NCBI GenBank assembly: GCA_030680235.1
Contig: JAUXWQ010000068.1
Coordinates: 1 to 58,629 of the forward strand
Source: Coxiellaceae bacterium
Lineage (GTDB): Bacteria > Pseudomonadota > Gammaproteobacteria > Coxiellales > Coxiellaceae
Direction of reading: 5' to 3'
Length of the DNA stretch: 58,629 nt
Shown: positions 20,242 through 29,754 of the stretch, one piece after another
Position numbering within the stretch: the first letter of the stretch is position 1
Layout of the letters: every line of letters begins with the position of its first letter
Translations under genes and position numbers: made by a program
Notes under the pieces: generated by a model
What the model saw: only the letters and a program-made list of their open reading frames with translations
Told to the model about the DNA's origin: nothing
The model's database searches: none

Positions 20242-21669
20242 TTAACACAAGCCAGGTCCAGCCTTACTATCACACATCACCAAATGAAAAGATGACTTTT
20301 TTTTGGTAACTTGTTTTGCTATATCCTGTAATGCAGTACGCATACCTTCTTCTATCGTGGGATGGTAAAATGGCATTTGTAACATATCAAAAACCGACAT
20401 ATTTTGTTGAATTGCCCACGCTAACATATGTGCCAAATGTTCGCCTCCAGGTGCAATCATTTCTGCACCTAATAATTTGCCATCTTCACGATTGGCATAA
20501 ATATGTAAAATACCTTTGTTTTTAGATTGAATACGCGCTCGACCTTGATCAGCAAAATCTACCGCTCCGGTAATAAAATTTATATCCTGCAAAAAATGAT
20601 ACGATTGACCAACAATTGCGATATTAGGTTGTGTAAAAGTGATCATCAACGGTGTACGCCTCACAAAACAATCCTGCTTGTCTCGCACAGCATTGTATCC
20701 GGCGATGCGTCCTTCATCGGCTGCTTCATGAAGCAATGGCCTATCCTGATCGGCATCTCCTGCTATAAAAATGGGTAAATTATTAATCTGCATCGTAGTA
20801 TAATCGTAGATAGGAATGCCCGATGAATTTACCGCAACCCCAAACCTTTCTAAATTAAAATCAGCTAGGTTCACTTTTTTTCCGAGTGATGCTAAAACTT
20901 GGTCTGCAGTAAAAGTGTCTTTATCATTTTTTATTAAAAATTTATCATTATTTCTTTCAACAGAAACTCTATTTCCGATATATAACGAAAATTCATTTTG
21001 TAATATTTTTATAGCAGCTGCATTGACAGTCGGGTCACTGAGCTTTCCAATAAAGTCATGTGAATGAAAAGCGCTGATTTCAATCTTTAACCGACTGAGC
21101 GCTTGCCCTAATTCTAAGCCAATGGGACCTGCACCAATCACTGCAATTTTTTCTTGAAAAAAATCCTGTTCAAAAATATTTTCGCTGGTTAATAAAGAAG
21201 AAGCAAATGATTGCCATTCTTTTGGAATAACAGAATTTGAACCCGTAGCAATAATAATATTTTTAGCAATAATTTTTTGCTGATTAATTTTAATAACATT
21301 GGGTTCACATAATTTTGCATGTCCTTTAATAAAGTGGTCACCCAGTGAATCAAGATATTGTATGATACCAGAGGTAAAATAATCGCGTAATTGCCTGACA
21401 TGAATCATGACTTTTTTGATATCAACTTTAAGTTGATCAGCACCCATGATACCCATTTTTTCAAAATAGGTTCTCTCATAAAAATAATCCGCCACTTGAA
21501 TCAGCGTTTTTGATGGCATGCACCCTACCCGAGCACAGGTTGTACCAAATGGCCCTTGATCAATGATGACAATATTTTTGGTGACCTTTCTTGCTTCTTT
21601 AAAAGCAGATAGTCCTGCGGTACCCGCACCAATGATCGCAAGATCAACTGACATTTCTTTTTGCATCAT
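20242..21669 (-). CDS. Dihydrolipoyl dehydrogenase-like FAD/NAD(P) disulfide oxidoreductase
   Basis: This 475-aa flavoprotein has the class I pyridine nucleotide-disulfide oxidoreductase layout. FAD-binding GAGTAG is at 14-19, the redox-active disulfide GTTCARVGC uses Cys45 and Cys50, a second dinucleotide fold contains IGAGPIGLELG, and IFIAGDADQDRPLLHEA contacts FAD. The C-terminal interface has HPTIEEGM, supplying the catalytic His-Glu pair. This supports lipoamide dehydrogenase or a close relative. It is not beside 2-oxoacid dehydrogenase genes, so it may be a stand-alone paralogue with another disulfide substrate. Either MMQKEMSV or the inner MSV could be the start. Confidence 0.85.
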   Translation of the reverse strand: MMQKEMSVDLAIIGAGTAGLSAFKEARKVTKNIVIIDQGPFGTTCARVGCMPSKTLIQVADYFYERTYFEKMGIMGADQLKVDIKKVMIHVRQLRDYFTSGIIQYLDSLGDHFIKGHAKLCEPNVIKINQQKIIAKNIIIATGSNSVIPKEWQSFASSLLTSENIFEQDFFQEKIAVIGAGPIGLELGQALSRLKIEISAFHSHDFIGKLSDPTVNAAAIKILQNEFSLYIGNRVSVERNNDKFLIKNDKDTFTADQVLASLGKKVNLADFNLERFGVAVNSSGIPIYDYTTMQINNLPIFIAGDADQDRPLLHEAADEGRIAGYNAVRDKQDCFVRRTPLMITFTQPNIAIVGQSYHFLQDINFITGAVDFADQGRARIQSKNKGILHIYANREDGKLLGAEMIAPGGEHLAHMLAWAIQQNMSVFDMLQMPFYHPTIEEGMRTALQDIAKQVTKKKSSFHLVMCDSKAGPGLC

Positions 21670-21847
21670 GACTCTCTTTGATAAAAACCAATCAACATTG
21701 CTTTTTCAAAAATATACCAATCCATTGTTTTTATCAATTTTTTTTAGTGAACCCCGCGGGAAGATCAAGCAAAGTATCAATTGATACAATAGAATATGTC
21801 AGTTAATTCATTCTATTTTACTTTGCCGGCAGCTTCTTTTAATTTTT

Positions 21848-22090
21848 TTAATTAATTAAATTTCCAGAGTGTTGACAAATAATCTGTATCAATCTTGGTG
21901 CTATTTTTAAATATTCCAAATCACCAAAATCTTTCATATCTTTTTGGACAATGCTCAAAATATACTGATGAAACCAAGCAATTCGTCGACTTTCATTTTT
22001 TCTTGATACTGGGGATATTGCCTTATTGGACAGAGCATTTGAATCGATTTTGGATGTTTCAGCGGATATGGAGAAGGCGGTGTCTGACAT
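21848..22090 (-). CDS. Doubtful small ORF in a poorly explained region
   Basis: An 80-codon open frame encodes a mixed polar protein ending ICQHSGNLIN. It has no clear ribosome binding site and no motif I recognise. The opposite strand of the same segment has a stop-delimited frame (22003 to 22121) reading GDIALLDRAFESILDV then an acidic tail, which also looks protein-like but has no start. The interval 21670-22166 may therefore hold a decayed gene. I see no other feature in it. Confidence 0.3.
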   Translation of the reverse strand: MSDTAFSISAETSKIDSNALSNKAISPVSRKNESRRIAWFHQYILSIVQKDMKDFGDLEYLKIAPRLIQIICQHSGNLIN

Positions 22091-22166
22091 TGAGTATGAT
22101 TTAGTCGAAACGGGGATTTAACCCTTTTTTGCCAGGATAAGAGCCGAACCTCAAAATGAAGTCAGA

Positions 22167-22922
22167 TCATGGGTGAGCAAGTTTTGATGGAGCCGTTGAT
22201 TTGGTTTGCGGGCTCTGCCGAGATTGAAATAGTCCAGCATGTGCGGGTGAACTAGATGGAAGCATCATGCGTTTCCTCCCCTCCCTCTCTAAATGCGTAT
22301 AAACTTGAGCCAATAATTCACAGTCAACCATGGCACCATGATACTCCGCTCTTGATAACAAATTAATTTTATAATACTTACACAAATGATCTAAGCTATG
22401 AATCCTAAATTTTTGATTTTTTGACAATGCTGAAATAAGCATTTCATTATCATCACCTAGTTTCGCTCTGCATTCTTGCACCAGAAATTCATCTTCGATT
22501 AATTTTTTGGTGACTAATTCACGCGTGAGAAAATCATTAGTAAAAAGTGTTTTTGACATTATTCTTGTATCAGTAATTTTTTTGCAAACGTTTTCTATTA
22601 ATGGCTTTTTAATCAAACTTAATTCCCTGTTGAGAAAACTAACATCGAATGGCGCATTATGAATAACCAATTCAGCGTCGTTAATAAATGCTAAAAACTC
22701 ATCGGCTACGTCAGCAAATTTAGGTTTATCTGCTAGATACTCTGATGTTAATCCATGTACCCGCAATGCAGCAGGATCGCTATCACGCCCTGGATTAAGA
22801 TAAGTATTAAAACGATTAACTGGGTTGCCATCGTAAATTTCAATACACGCAATTTGAACAATACGGTGTCCTTTCTGAGGAGAAAAACCTGTTGTTTCAC
22901 TATCTAGAATGATTTTCGGCAT
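22167..22922 (-). CDS. dnaQ: DnaQ-like DEDDh 3'-5' exonuclease (DNA polymerase III epsilon type) with an internal insertion
   Basis: Proofreading-type exonuclease, 251 aa from ATG 22922 (MPKIILD), which has AAGGA at a 9-nt spacing; a longer frame to 22955 has poorer spacing. Exo I is LDSETTG (Asp7, Glu9), Exo II is HNAPFDVSFLN (Asp93), Exo III is YHGAMVDCELLA (His195, Asp200), so the catalytic set is complete. Between DTRIMSKTLF and SLDHLCKYY, about 45 extra residues (127-173) replace the few residues found in E. coli epsilon. The C-terminal tail is Ser/Pro/Lys-rich and lacks an obvious polymerase-binding motif. It could be the replicative epsilon or a second paralogue. Confidence 0.8.
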   Translation of the reverse strand: MPKIILDSETTGFSPQKGHRIVQIACIEIYDGNPVNRFNTYLNPGRDSDPAALRVHGLTSEYLADKPKFADVADEFLAFINDAELVIHNAPFDVSFLNRELSLIKKPLIENVCKKITDTRIMSKTLFTNDFLTRELVTKKLIEDEFLVQECRAKLGDDNEMLISALSKNQKFRIHSLDHLCKYYKINLLSRAEYHGAMVDCELLAQVYTHLEREGRKRMMLPSSSPAHAGLFQSRQSPQTKSTAPSKLAHP

Positions 22923-23000
22923 TTTTGAAAATCCTTTTCTTAATAGATGGCGCACGGGCTTTTCTCCTAATTTTTTAACAAGTTGTTTAGTTCGCCTTTT

Positions 23001-24338
23001 TTACCCTAATCTCCTTATAAGCCCAGATTCAGCAGCATGAACATTCCCTGCATCAGAATACCTTGCGTCAAAAAGAGTGGGATACGATAGAGAATGACAA
23101 ACTTTAATAACGTCAACTTTTTCAGGTTGTTTATTTTGAATAAGGAATGATAATAAAGCCAACAATCCAGCTAAATCACTTGCTGAAATAACGCCAGGAT
23201 TTTTAATCAACGTATTAATTTCCTGCTTCAGTGTAAATTTTACTTGATTAATGACACAGCTAGCTAAGAGCGTTATCTTTTCTATTATTTCTGTATCCAA
23301 TAATAAATCAAACTTTCCATAGAGGTTGTTTTTTGATTCAGGTATATGCAAGGCAACCCATTTGAGCACCCTTTCCAGCAACATCATCAGCGTATTATCA
23401 CAGGCCCTTGCAGAAGCCAAATTATTCTTTGTTTGCGGATCTTCATTCATCGCATGCAAAACATAGGCATGTCGGTGTAACCACTCAGGACGAAACAAGC
23501 GATCTCGATAGACAGCATCAATTTCCTCCTTTGTAAACTGTTGACCCCTCCTCAAACATGCACGAAGCGTTGATAAATGCATAATATTACCAGCCTGCAT
23601 TAGCAGTTGGTTTAACTCCGATGAGAAAATTTTCTGGTATTCTTTTTGCCCACGCAAATAAGCATCTACAGCACGATATCCCATCACATCATTTTGATCG
23701 GGTGTCCGCGTGGTAATCGCCGCACGCAAAGGTATGTCTTTATTAACAATACGCAACGGATTACTATCTTTAGATTTCCCTGATTTTTGTTTTTGCAACT
23801 GTTTTGCATCGGTCGTTTCTTGAAATTTTTTTATACGCTCTTTTTTCGAATAATGTGTGTTAGGTTTCATTGCATAATACGTATAACTTTTCGACAAACC
23901 CACTAGCGGCTCATAACCTACCTGGCACTGAGGATTGCCTATCATTTTTATGCCTTTTGCTGTTTTGCCTTGCAAAACAATATCGCCTATATCTGGGTCG
24001 TAATTTGCGGACAAATCAAAAATTTTCTCAACAGCAGGCACTTCAATTTTTTTTCTAAGATTATCTCCAGATACATTTAATACAGCATCCGCTTTAGAAG
24101 TCGAGGCCACTTGAATCTCTTTAAAAGAAAACTGCTTTGCTTCCAAAACTGATTTATTTGAATCGCTTTCCACAAGAAAATAAGCGGTTATTGGTGGATT
24201 TGGTGCATACCTGGCATATTCATTTTCAGATAATGCTGTGTAATGTTCCGAATTAAAAATACTGGCTCCATAAAAAGCCCGCTTAGGGTAATACAAAAAT
24301 CCATTAAAAACTTGAGTTTTTTTTACAAATAGCCGCAT
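23001..24338 (-). CDS. Hypothetical protein, 445 aa
   Basis: I do not recognise this protein. The chosen start ATG 24338 (MRLFVKKTQ) has GAGGG at about 8 nt; an upstream TTG at 24377 would add 13 unlikely residues. There is no signal peptide or clear membrane helix. A basic, lysine-rich stretch around residues 165-195 (SKKERIKKF, QLQKQKSGKSK) separates an N-terminal part from a helical C-terminal part. It lies just upstream of dnaQ on the same strand (78-nt gap). A likely promoter precedes it. Size, low similarity to known families and a soluble helical character fit the many lineage-specific proteins of intracellular gammaproteobacteria, but no function can be given. Confidence 0.7.
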   Translation of the reverse strand: MRLFVKKTQVFNGFLYYPKRAFYGASIFNSEHYTALSENEYARYAPNPPITAYFLVESDSNKSVLEAKQFSFKEIQVASTSKADAVLNVSGDNLRKKIEVPAVEKIFDLSANYDPDIGDIVLQGKTAKGIKMIGNPQCQVGYEPLVGLSKSYTYYAMKPNTHYSKKERIKKFQETTDAKQLQKQKSGKSKDSNPLRIVNKDIPLRAAITTRTPDQNDVMGYRAVDAYLRGQKEYQKIFSSELNQLLMQAGNIMHLSTLRACLRRGQQFTKEEIDAVYRDRLFRPEWLHRHAYVLHAMNEDPQTKNNLASARACDNTLMMLLERVLKWVALHIPESKNNLYGKFDLLLDTEIIEKITLLASCVINQVKFTLKQEINTLIKNPGVISASDLAGLLALLSFLIQNKQPEKVDVIKVCHSLSYPTLFDARYSDAGNVHAAESGLIRRLG

Positions 24339-24378
24339 CCCAACACCCTCAGTCGTATATATTCCTAATGTGCGCAAC

Positions 24379-24405
24379 AGTATATAATTTACTTATGAAG
24401 CGCAA
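24379..24405 (-). promoter_or_regulatory. Probable sigma-70 promoter of the 445-aa hypothetical gene
   Basis: Reading leftward, TTGCGC (24400-24405) is followed after about 15 nt by TATACT (24379-24384), a strong -10 match. Transcription would start near 24372, leaving a leader of about 34 nt. The spacer is short and the -35 weak. Confidence 0.45.
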
Positions 24406-24449
24406 GTGCTGCCAATCAGCTTTTTATTCAAGCATGTTCATTATCAATT

Positions 24450-24560
24450 TTAACTGTGCTTATATGTCATTTTTGCCGCAGCCTCACTAAATTCATTGAT
24501 CACATGCCCTGCTTGCCGAATAGAATCACCTGCTACCGTAGATGAATTTTTTTTGCTCAT
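24450..24560 (-). CDS. Small ORF, 36 aa, with strong ribosome binding site
   Basis: ATG 24560 is preceded by AAAGGAGA at near-ideal spacing and is followed by 36 codons to TAA. The peptide starts MSKKNSSTVAGDSIRQ and continues as a likely amphipathic helix (VINEFSEAAAKM). It is not hydrophobic enough for a membrane peptide. No relative is recognised. The good initiation signal in an otherwise empty 400-nt gap is the main support. It could be the first gene of a transcript with the 445-aa gene, although a separate promoter seems to lie between them. Confidence 0.45.
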   Translation of the reverse strand: MSKKNSSTVAGDSIRQAGHVINEFSEAAAKMTYKHS

Positions 24561-24741
24561 AACGCTCTCCTTTAGCACATTAGCTCCATCAACTTTTATC
24601 CTGCGTGCAAATTTTAGGACTTGTATTGAATCAAAGCTTCGGTGTATTTTTATTTTGATGCAATGAATGACTGAATATAGTCAATGGCATTATATATGAT
24701 ATTGTTAATAAAAGGACTGCACGCACGCTGGAGGAGTATCG

Positions 24742-25704
24742 ATGAAAATAAATCGCCTGTTGTTGTTTATCTTATGTTTGATTTTTTCTTGTTCTATTTT
24801 CGCTGCCTCAAACACGAGCTGGAAAGATTTTGTTGCGCAACTTCGAGTTGAAGCCATTGCAAAGGGAATTCGCCCTGCCGTTTTTGACAAAGCATTCCAA
24901 AATGTTACGGAACCGCATCAAGGCATTTTACGTTTTGATCGCACACAGCCAGAAAAACGCCTAAGCTTTATCCAATATCGCAGCTCACGCGCACCACAAG
25001 CACGTATCTCCCTTGGCAAACGTGAAATGAAAAAATACGCAGCGCTATTACAATCCATTTCCACGCGCTTTGGCGTCAGCAAATGTTTTATTGTGTCACT
25101 GTGGGGATTAGAAACAAGTTATGGACGCGTTACAGGAAATTATCCAGTGATACAGTCATTGGCAACCTTAGCTTATGATAATCGCAGAGCCGCTTTTTTC
25201 CGCAAAGAACTTTTTTATGCGCTTGAAATTTTAAATGGCGGCCACGTAAAGCTGGAACGCTTTAAAGGAGAGTGGGCAGGTGCAACAGGCCAATCTCAAT
25301 TTTTACCTTCAAGCTGGCATGCGTTTGCAGTGGATTATGATGGCGATGGCCGAAAAGATATTTGGGATTCTCGTGCGGATGTGTTCGCATCCATCGCCAA
25401 TTATTTGGTAAAGCATGGCTGGCAATCTCATCAACCCTGGGGCATTGTTGTCAGGTTACCCAATGATTTTGATTCTGCACTAGCTTCGTTAAAAATAGTA
25501 AAAACAGTTTCTGAATGGGAAAAATTAGGGGTGCATTTTTCGGATACCCGTATCAATCCAAATTTGCTCGCGTCCATTATCAAACCTGATGGAGGCCCTG
25601 ATTTTATGGTCTTTAATAATTTTAAAGTCCTAATGAGATGGAATCATTCCATTTATTATGCTGGGACAGTAGGCTATTTGGCAGATCAGTTGTGTGACTC
25701 GTAA
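24742..25704 (+). CDS. mltB: MltB-family lytic murein transglycosylase
   Basis: Cleaves the MurNAc-GlcNAc bond of peptidoglycan with formation of 1,6-anhydro ends. The 320-aa protein starts with an export signal (residues 1-21). LIFSC at 14-18 could serve as a lipobox, so it may be an outer-membrane lipoprotein or periplasmic. The catalytic glutamate is Glu124 in WGLETSYG. Family blocks GNYPVIQSLATLAYD and EWAGATGQSQFLPSSW, and the EF-hand-like DYDGDGRKDIWD, are present. The ATG is preceded by a strong GGAGGAG site. It is a single gene with its own promoter region. Confidence 0.93.
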   Translation: MKINRLLLFILCLIFSCSIFAASNTSWKDFVAQLRVEAIAKGIRPAVFDKAFQNVTEPHQGILRFDRTQPEKRLSFIQYRSSRAPQARISLGKREMKKYAALLQSISTRFGVSKCFIVSLWGLETSYGRVTGNYPVIQSLATLAYDNRRAAFFRKELFYALEILNGGHVKLERFKGEWAGATGQSQFLPSSWHAFAVDYDGDGRKDIWDSRADVFASIANYLVKHGWQSHQPWGIVVRLPNDFDSALASLKIVKTVSEWEKLGVHFSDTRINPNLLASIIKPDGGPDFMVFNNFKVLMRWNHSIYYAGTVGYLADQLCDS

Positions 25705-25799
25705 CAGCTCAGCCCCACAGCCATTGAGACGACCCCCGCGCAACGTGATATAAAACGCTCACATTTCTTGATGCGAGCGCATATTTGTATTTCTTTGAA

Positions 25800-25833
25800 T
25801 CGAGATTTATAAGATCTTGAAAATAAATCTCGA
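25800..25833. terminator. Hairpin between convergent genes (possible bidirectional terminator)
   Basis: CGAGATTTAT at 25801-25810 pairs perfectly with ATAAATCTCG at 25823-25832 (12-nt loop), with one further A-T pair outside. It sits between mltB and the leftward 95-aa ORF. The following run is A-rich on the top strand rather than a clean U tract, so termination is plausible but not certain. Confidence 0.5.
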
Positions 25834-25845
25834 GATAAAAAAGCG

Positions 25846-26133
25846 CTACCACACAACAAATCGCACATCCACATCAAAACCTTCAATATAATCTTCTGGT
25901 TTTTTTTCTTTGTTTTTATTCTCCGACCCAACGAAATCTTCTTCTTTTTTTTCTTCAGTTCTCACTTCGGCATTATGCTGGAATAAAGTAGGACTCCCAG
26001 ACAAAGAAAACACTCTCAATCGTCTAGCTTCTTCTAAATCCCGAAGGAATCCATTTTTAGGTTGTGGCTCTCTTTTCTTTGTGGTGCGACACGAAGATCG
26101 TGATATTCTTGGCATTATTGCGACGAAAGGCAT
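25846..26133 (-). CDS. Hypothetical small protein, 95 aa, highly charged
   Basis: Not recognised. AAAGAGAG lies 5 nt before the ATG, a reasonable initiation signal. The N-terminal third is basic (RISRSSCRTTKKREPQPK), the middle has DLEEARRLRVFSL, and the C-terminal third is acidic/lysine-rich (EEKKEEDF, KNKEKKPEDY). No membrane segment. It follows the VOC gene on the same strand, 21 nt downstream of its stop, so they may be co-transcribed. Confidence 0.5.
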   Translation of the reverse strand: MPFVAIMPRISRSSCRTTKKREPQPKNGFLRDLEEARRLRVFSLSGSPTLFQHNAEVRTEEKKEEDFVGSENKNKEKKPEDYIEGFDVDVRFVVW

Positions 26134-26154
26134 AAAACTCTCTTTAATTTAAAC

Positions 26155-26547
26155 TTATTTTGACATGGGAAGATGATAAATCACCTGAACAACATTCTCT
26201 TCTGGATCTGCACAGTACAAACTTCTTGCACCATCTCGATGGGTTTTTGGTTCAGCAATGATTTTCACGCCATTGCTTGTCAAAAATAAAAACCATTCAT
26301 CAACATCATTCGGTGTTGCAACAAAAAACCCAATATGATCCAAGCGCTGTGACGCACGCTCACGTTCAACTTGTGGAACACGGTGAATAGCTAAATTATC
26401 ATTACCAGAAGTGAGATAAACATTATCCACATCTGGCTGCCATTCAATTTGCATATCAAAAATTTTTGTGTAAAACGCTGTACAGATTTCAACATCAAAA
26501 ACGTTTAACGCAATGTGTCGCAATCCAAGTGTTTTAAGTGTTTTCAT
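26155..26547 (-). CDS. VOC family protein (glyoxalase/bleomycin resistance fold)
   Basis: The 130-aa single-module protein has the paired beta-alpha-beta-beta-beta units of the vicinal oxygen chelate fold. LRHIALNVFDVEICTAFYTK carries a first metal-type His, RLDHIGFFVATPNDVDEW a second, and DPEENVVQVIY a C-terminal Glu. These resemble glyoxalase I-like metal ligands. The start at ATG 26547 (MKTLKTLG) has AAGGA at 8 nt; the longer frame to 26604 is rejected. Substrate cannot be read from the sequence. It could be a lactoylglutathione lyase relative or a small-molecule resistance protein. Confidence 0.8.
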   Translation of the reverse strand: MKTLKTLGLRHIALNVFDVEICTAFYTKIFDMQIEWQPDVDNVYLTSGNDNLAIHRVPQVERERASQRLDHIGFFVATPNDVDEWFLFLTSNGVKIIAEPKTHRDGARSLYCADPEENVVQVIYHLPMSK

Positions 26548-26764
26548 ATTGCAAATCCTTTTTCTGTTAATTTTGATCCTTTTTTTGCGGAGCAAAATCA
26601 TCATAAGAAAAAATTATTAACAGAACATTAAGAGTGAAAAAAACACCAGAATAAGCAAAAAATGGTAAAACTTATAGGATTTTTAGCGTGAATTGCACTT
26701 AAAAGCCTGTCTAAGATCTCCAGGCTCAAGCGAACATACTGAGATTTGAATAGAAAAAATTAGC

Positions 26765-26806
26765 GGCAGGTCACGGCACCCACTAAACGCCAAGGTCGCA
26801 CGCCTT
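26765..26806 (+). repeat. Dispersed 42-bp repeat, copy 1
   Basis: This 42-bp block contains ACTAAACGCCAAGGTCGC. It matches the reverse complement of 57392-57433 at 34 of 42 positions. All eight differences are transitions. It lies in the 264-nt gap downstream of katG, where I see no gene. Confidence 0.75.
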
Positions 26807-26868
26807 TTAGCAAAAATCGCATCAACCTTGACGTTTTTTTATCTGTCTGAGACCTCTCAAGTGTTTCA

Positions 26869-29073
<2,205 letters not shown>

Positions 29074-29100
29074 TCAGTTCAAAATCCATCTTTACATAAA

Positions 29101-29160
29101 TAATACCTTTCGAGTTACAAGATGGTCCAGTAATACCTTTGACGTTGCAATAGGGTGTTA
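29101..29160. repeat. Imperfect 30-bp tandem repeat upstream of katG
   Basis: TAATACCTTT opens both 29101-29130 and 29131-29160, and the rest of each unit is similar (CGAGTTACAAGATGG against GACGTTGCAATAGGG). It lies 45-105 nt upstream of the katG start and downstream of nothing else but the YaiI-family stop. It may be regulatory or a chance duplication. Confidence 0.5.
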
Positions 29161-29170
29161 GGAGTAACTT

Positions 29171-29638
29171 CTAAAAACCATCCCTTATTTTATTTTTGCA
29201 TTTCGTTAAATACCGATCCAATGCATCAGCAAATAATTTAATATCTTGTGCGTGCAATGGTTTTGCACCCCCAGTATTCACACCAGATCCCCGCAAATCA
29301 TGTAAAAAATCACGCATGGATAATCGCTGCCTGATATTTTCTGTCGTATAAAATTCACCACGCGGATCTAAAGCCACCGCATGTTTACTAATCACCCTGT
29401 CTGCTAAAGGAATATCCGCTGTGATAACAAGATCACCTGCCACGACATGATCAACAATATAGTTGTCTGCAACATCCGCACCCTGACTAACACGCACTGT
29501 TTTTATGAGAGACTCTCTTGGCACCGCAATAAATTGATTGGCAACCAAGATCAACTGACAATGCGTACGAAGCGCCGCTTTAAACAAAATTTGTTTTGCT
29601 GTTTGTGGGCAGGCATCAGCATCGACCACTATTTTCAT
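29171..29638 (-). CDS. yaiI: UPF0178 / YaiI-YqxD family protein (PIN-like DUF188)
   Basis: A 155-aa protein opening KIVVDADACP, the DUF188 signature, with DADIPLADRVI-type acidic positions (ITADIPLADRV) and ALDPRGEFYT. The fold is related to PIN/NYN nucleases and the conserved aspartates fit a metal site, but the cellular role is not established. AGAGGTG precedes the ATG. It is transcribed away from dbpA. Confidence 0.88.
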   Translation of the reverse strand: MKIVVDADACPQTAKQILFKAALRTHCQLILVANQFIAVPRESLIKTVRVSQGADVADNYIVDHVVAGDLVITADIPLADRVISKHAVALDPRGEFYTTENIRQRLSMRDFLHDLRGSGVNTGGAKPLHAQDIKLFADALDRYLTKCKNKIRDGF

Positions 29639-29754
29639 TTACACCTCTTGAAATAAAAGCGACGTAATATTACCACAAATACTTGATGATATTTTGATCA
29701 AAGTCATTTACATTACACCGCTCAACCTTTTACCCATAGAAAATGGCGGTCACC

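Noticed and set aside
24378-24741. tRNA or structured RNA in the gap before mltB, and in the other intergenic gaps
   Set aside because: I looked for T-loop sequences such as GGTTCGAATCC and cloverleaf pairing in each gap longer than 150 nt and found none. A covariance-model search would be needed to exclude small RNAs.
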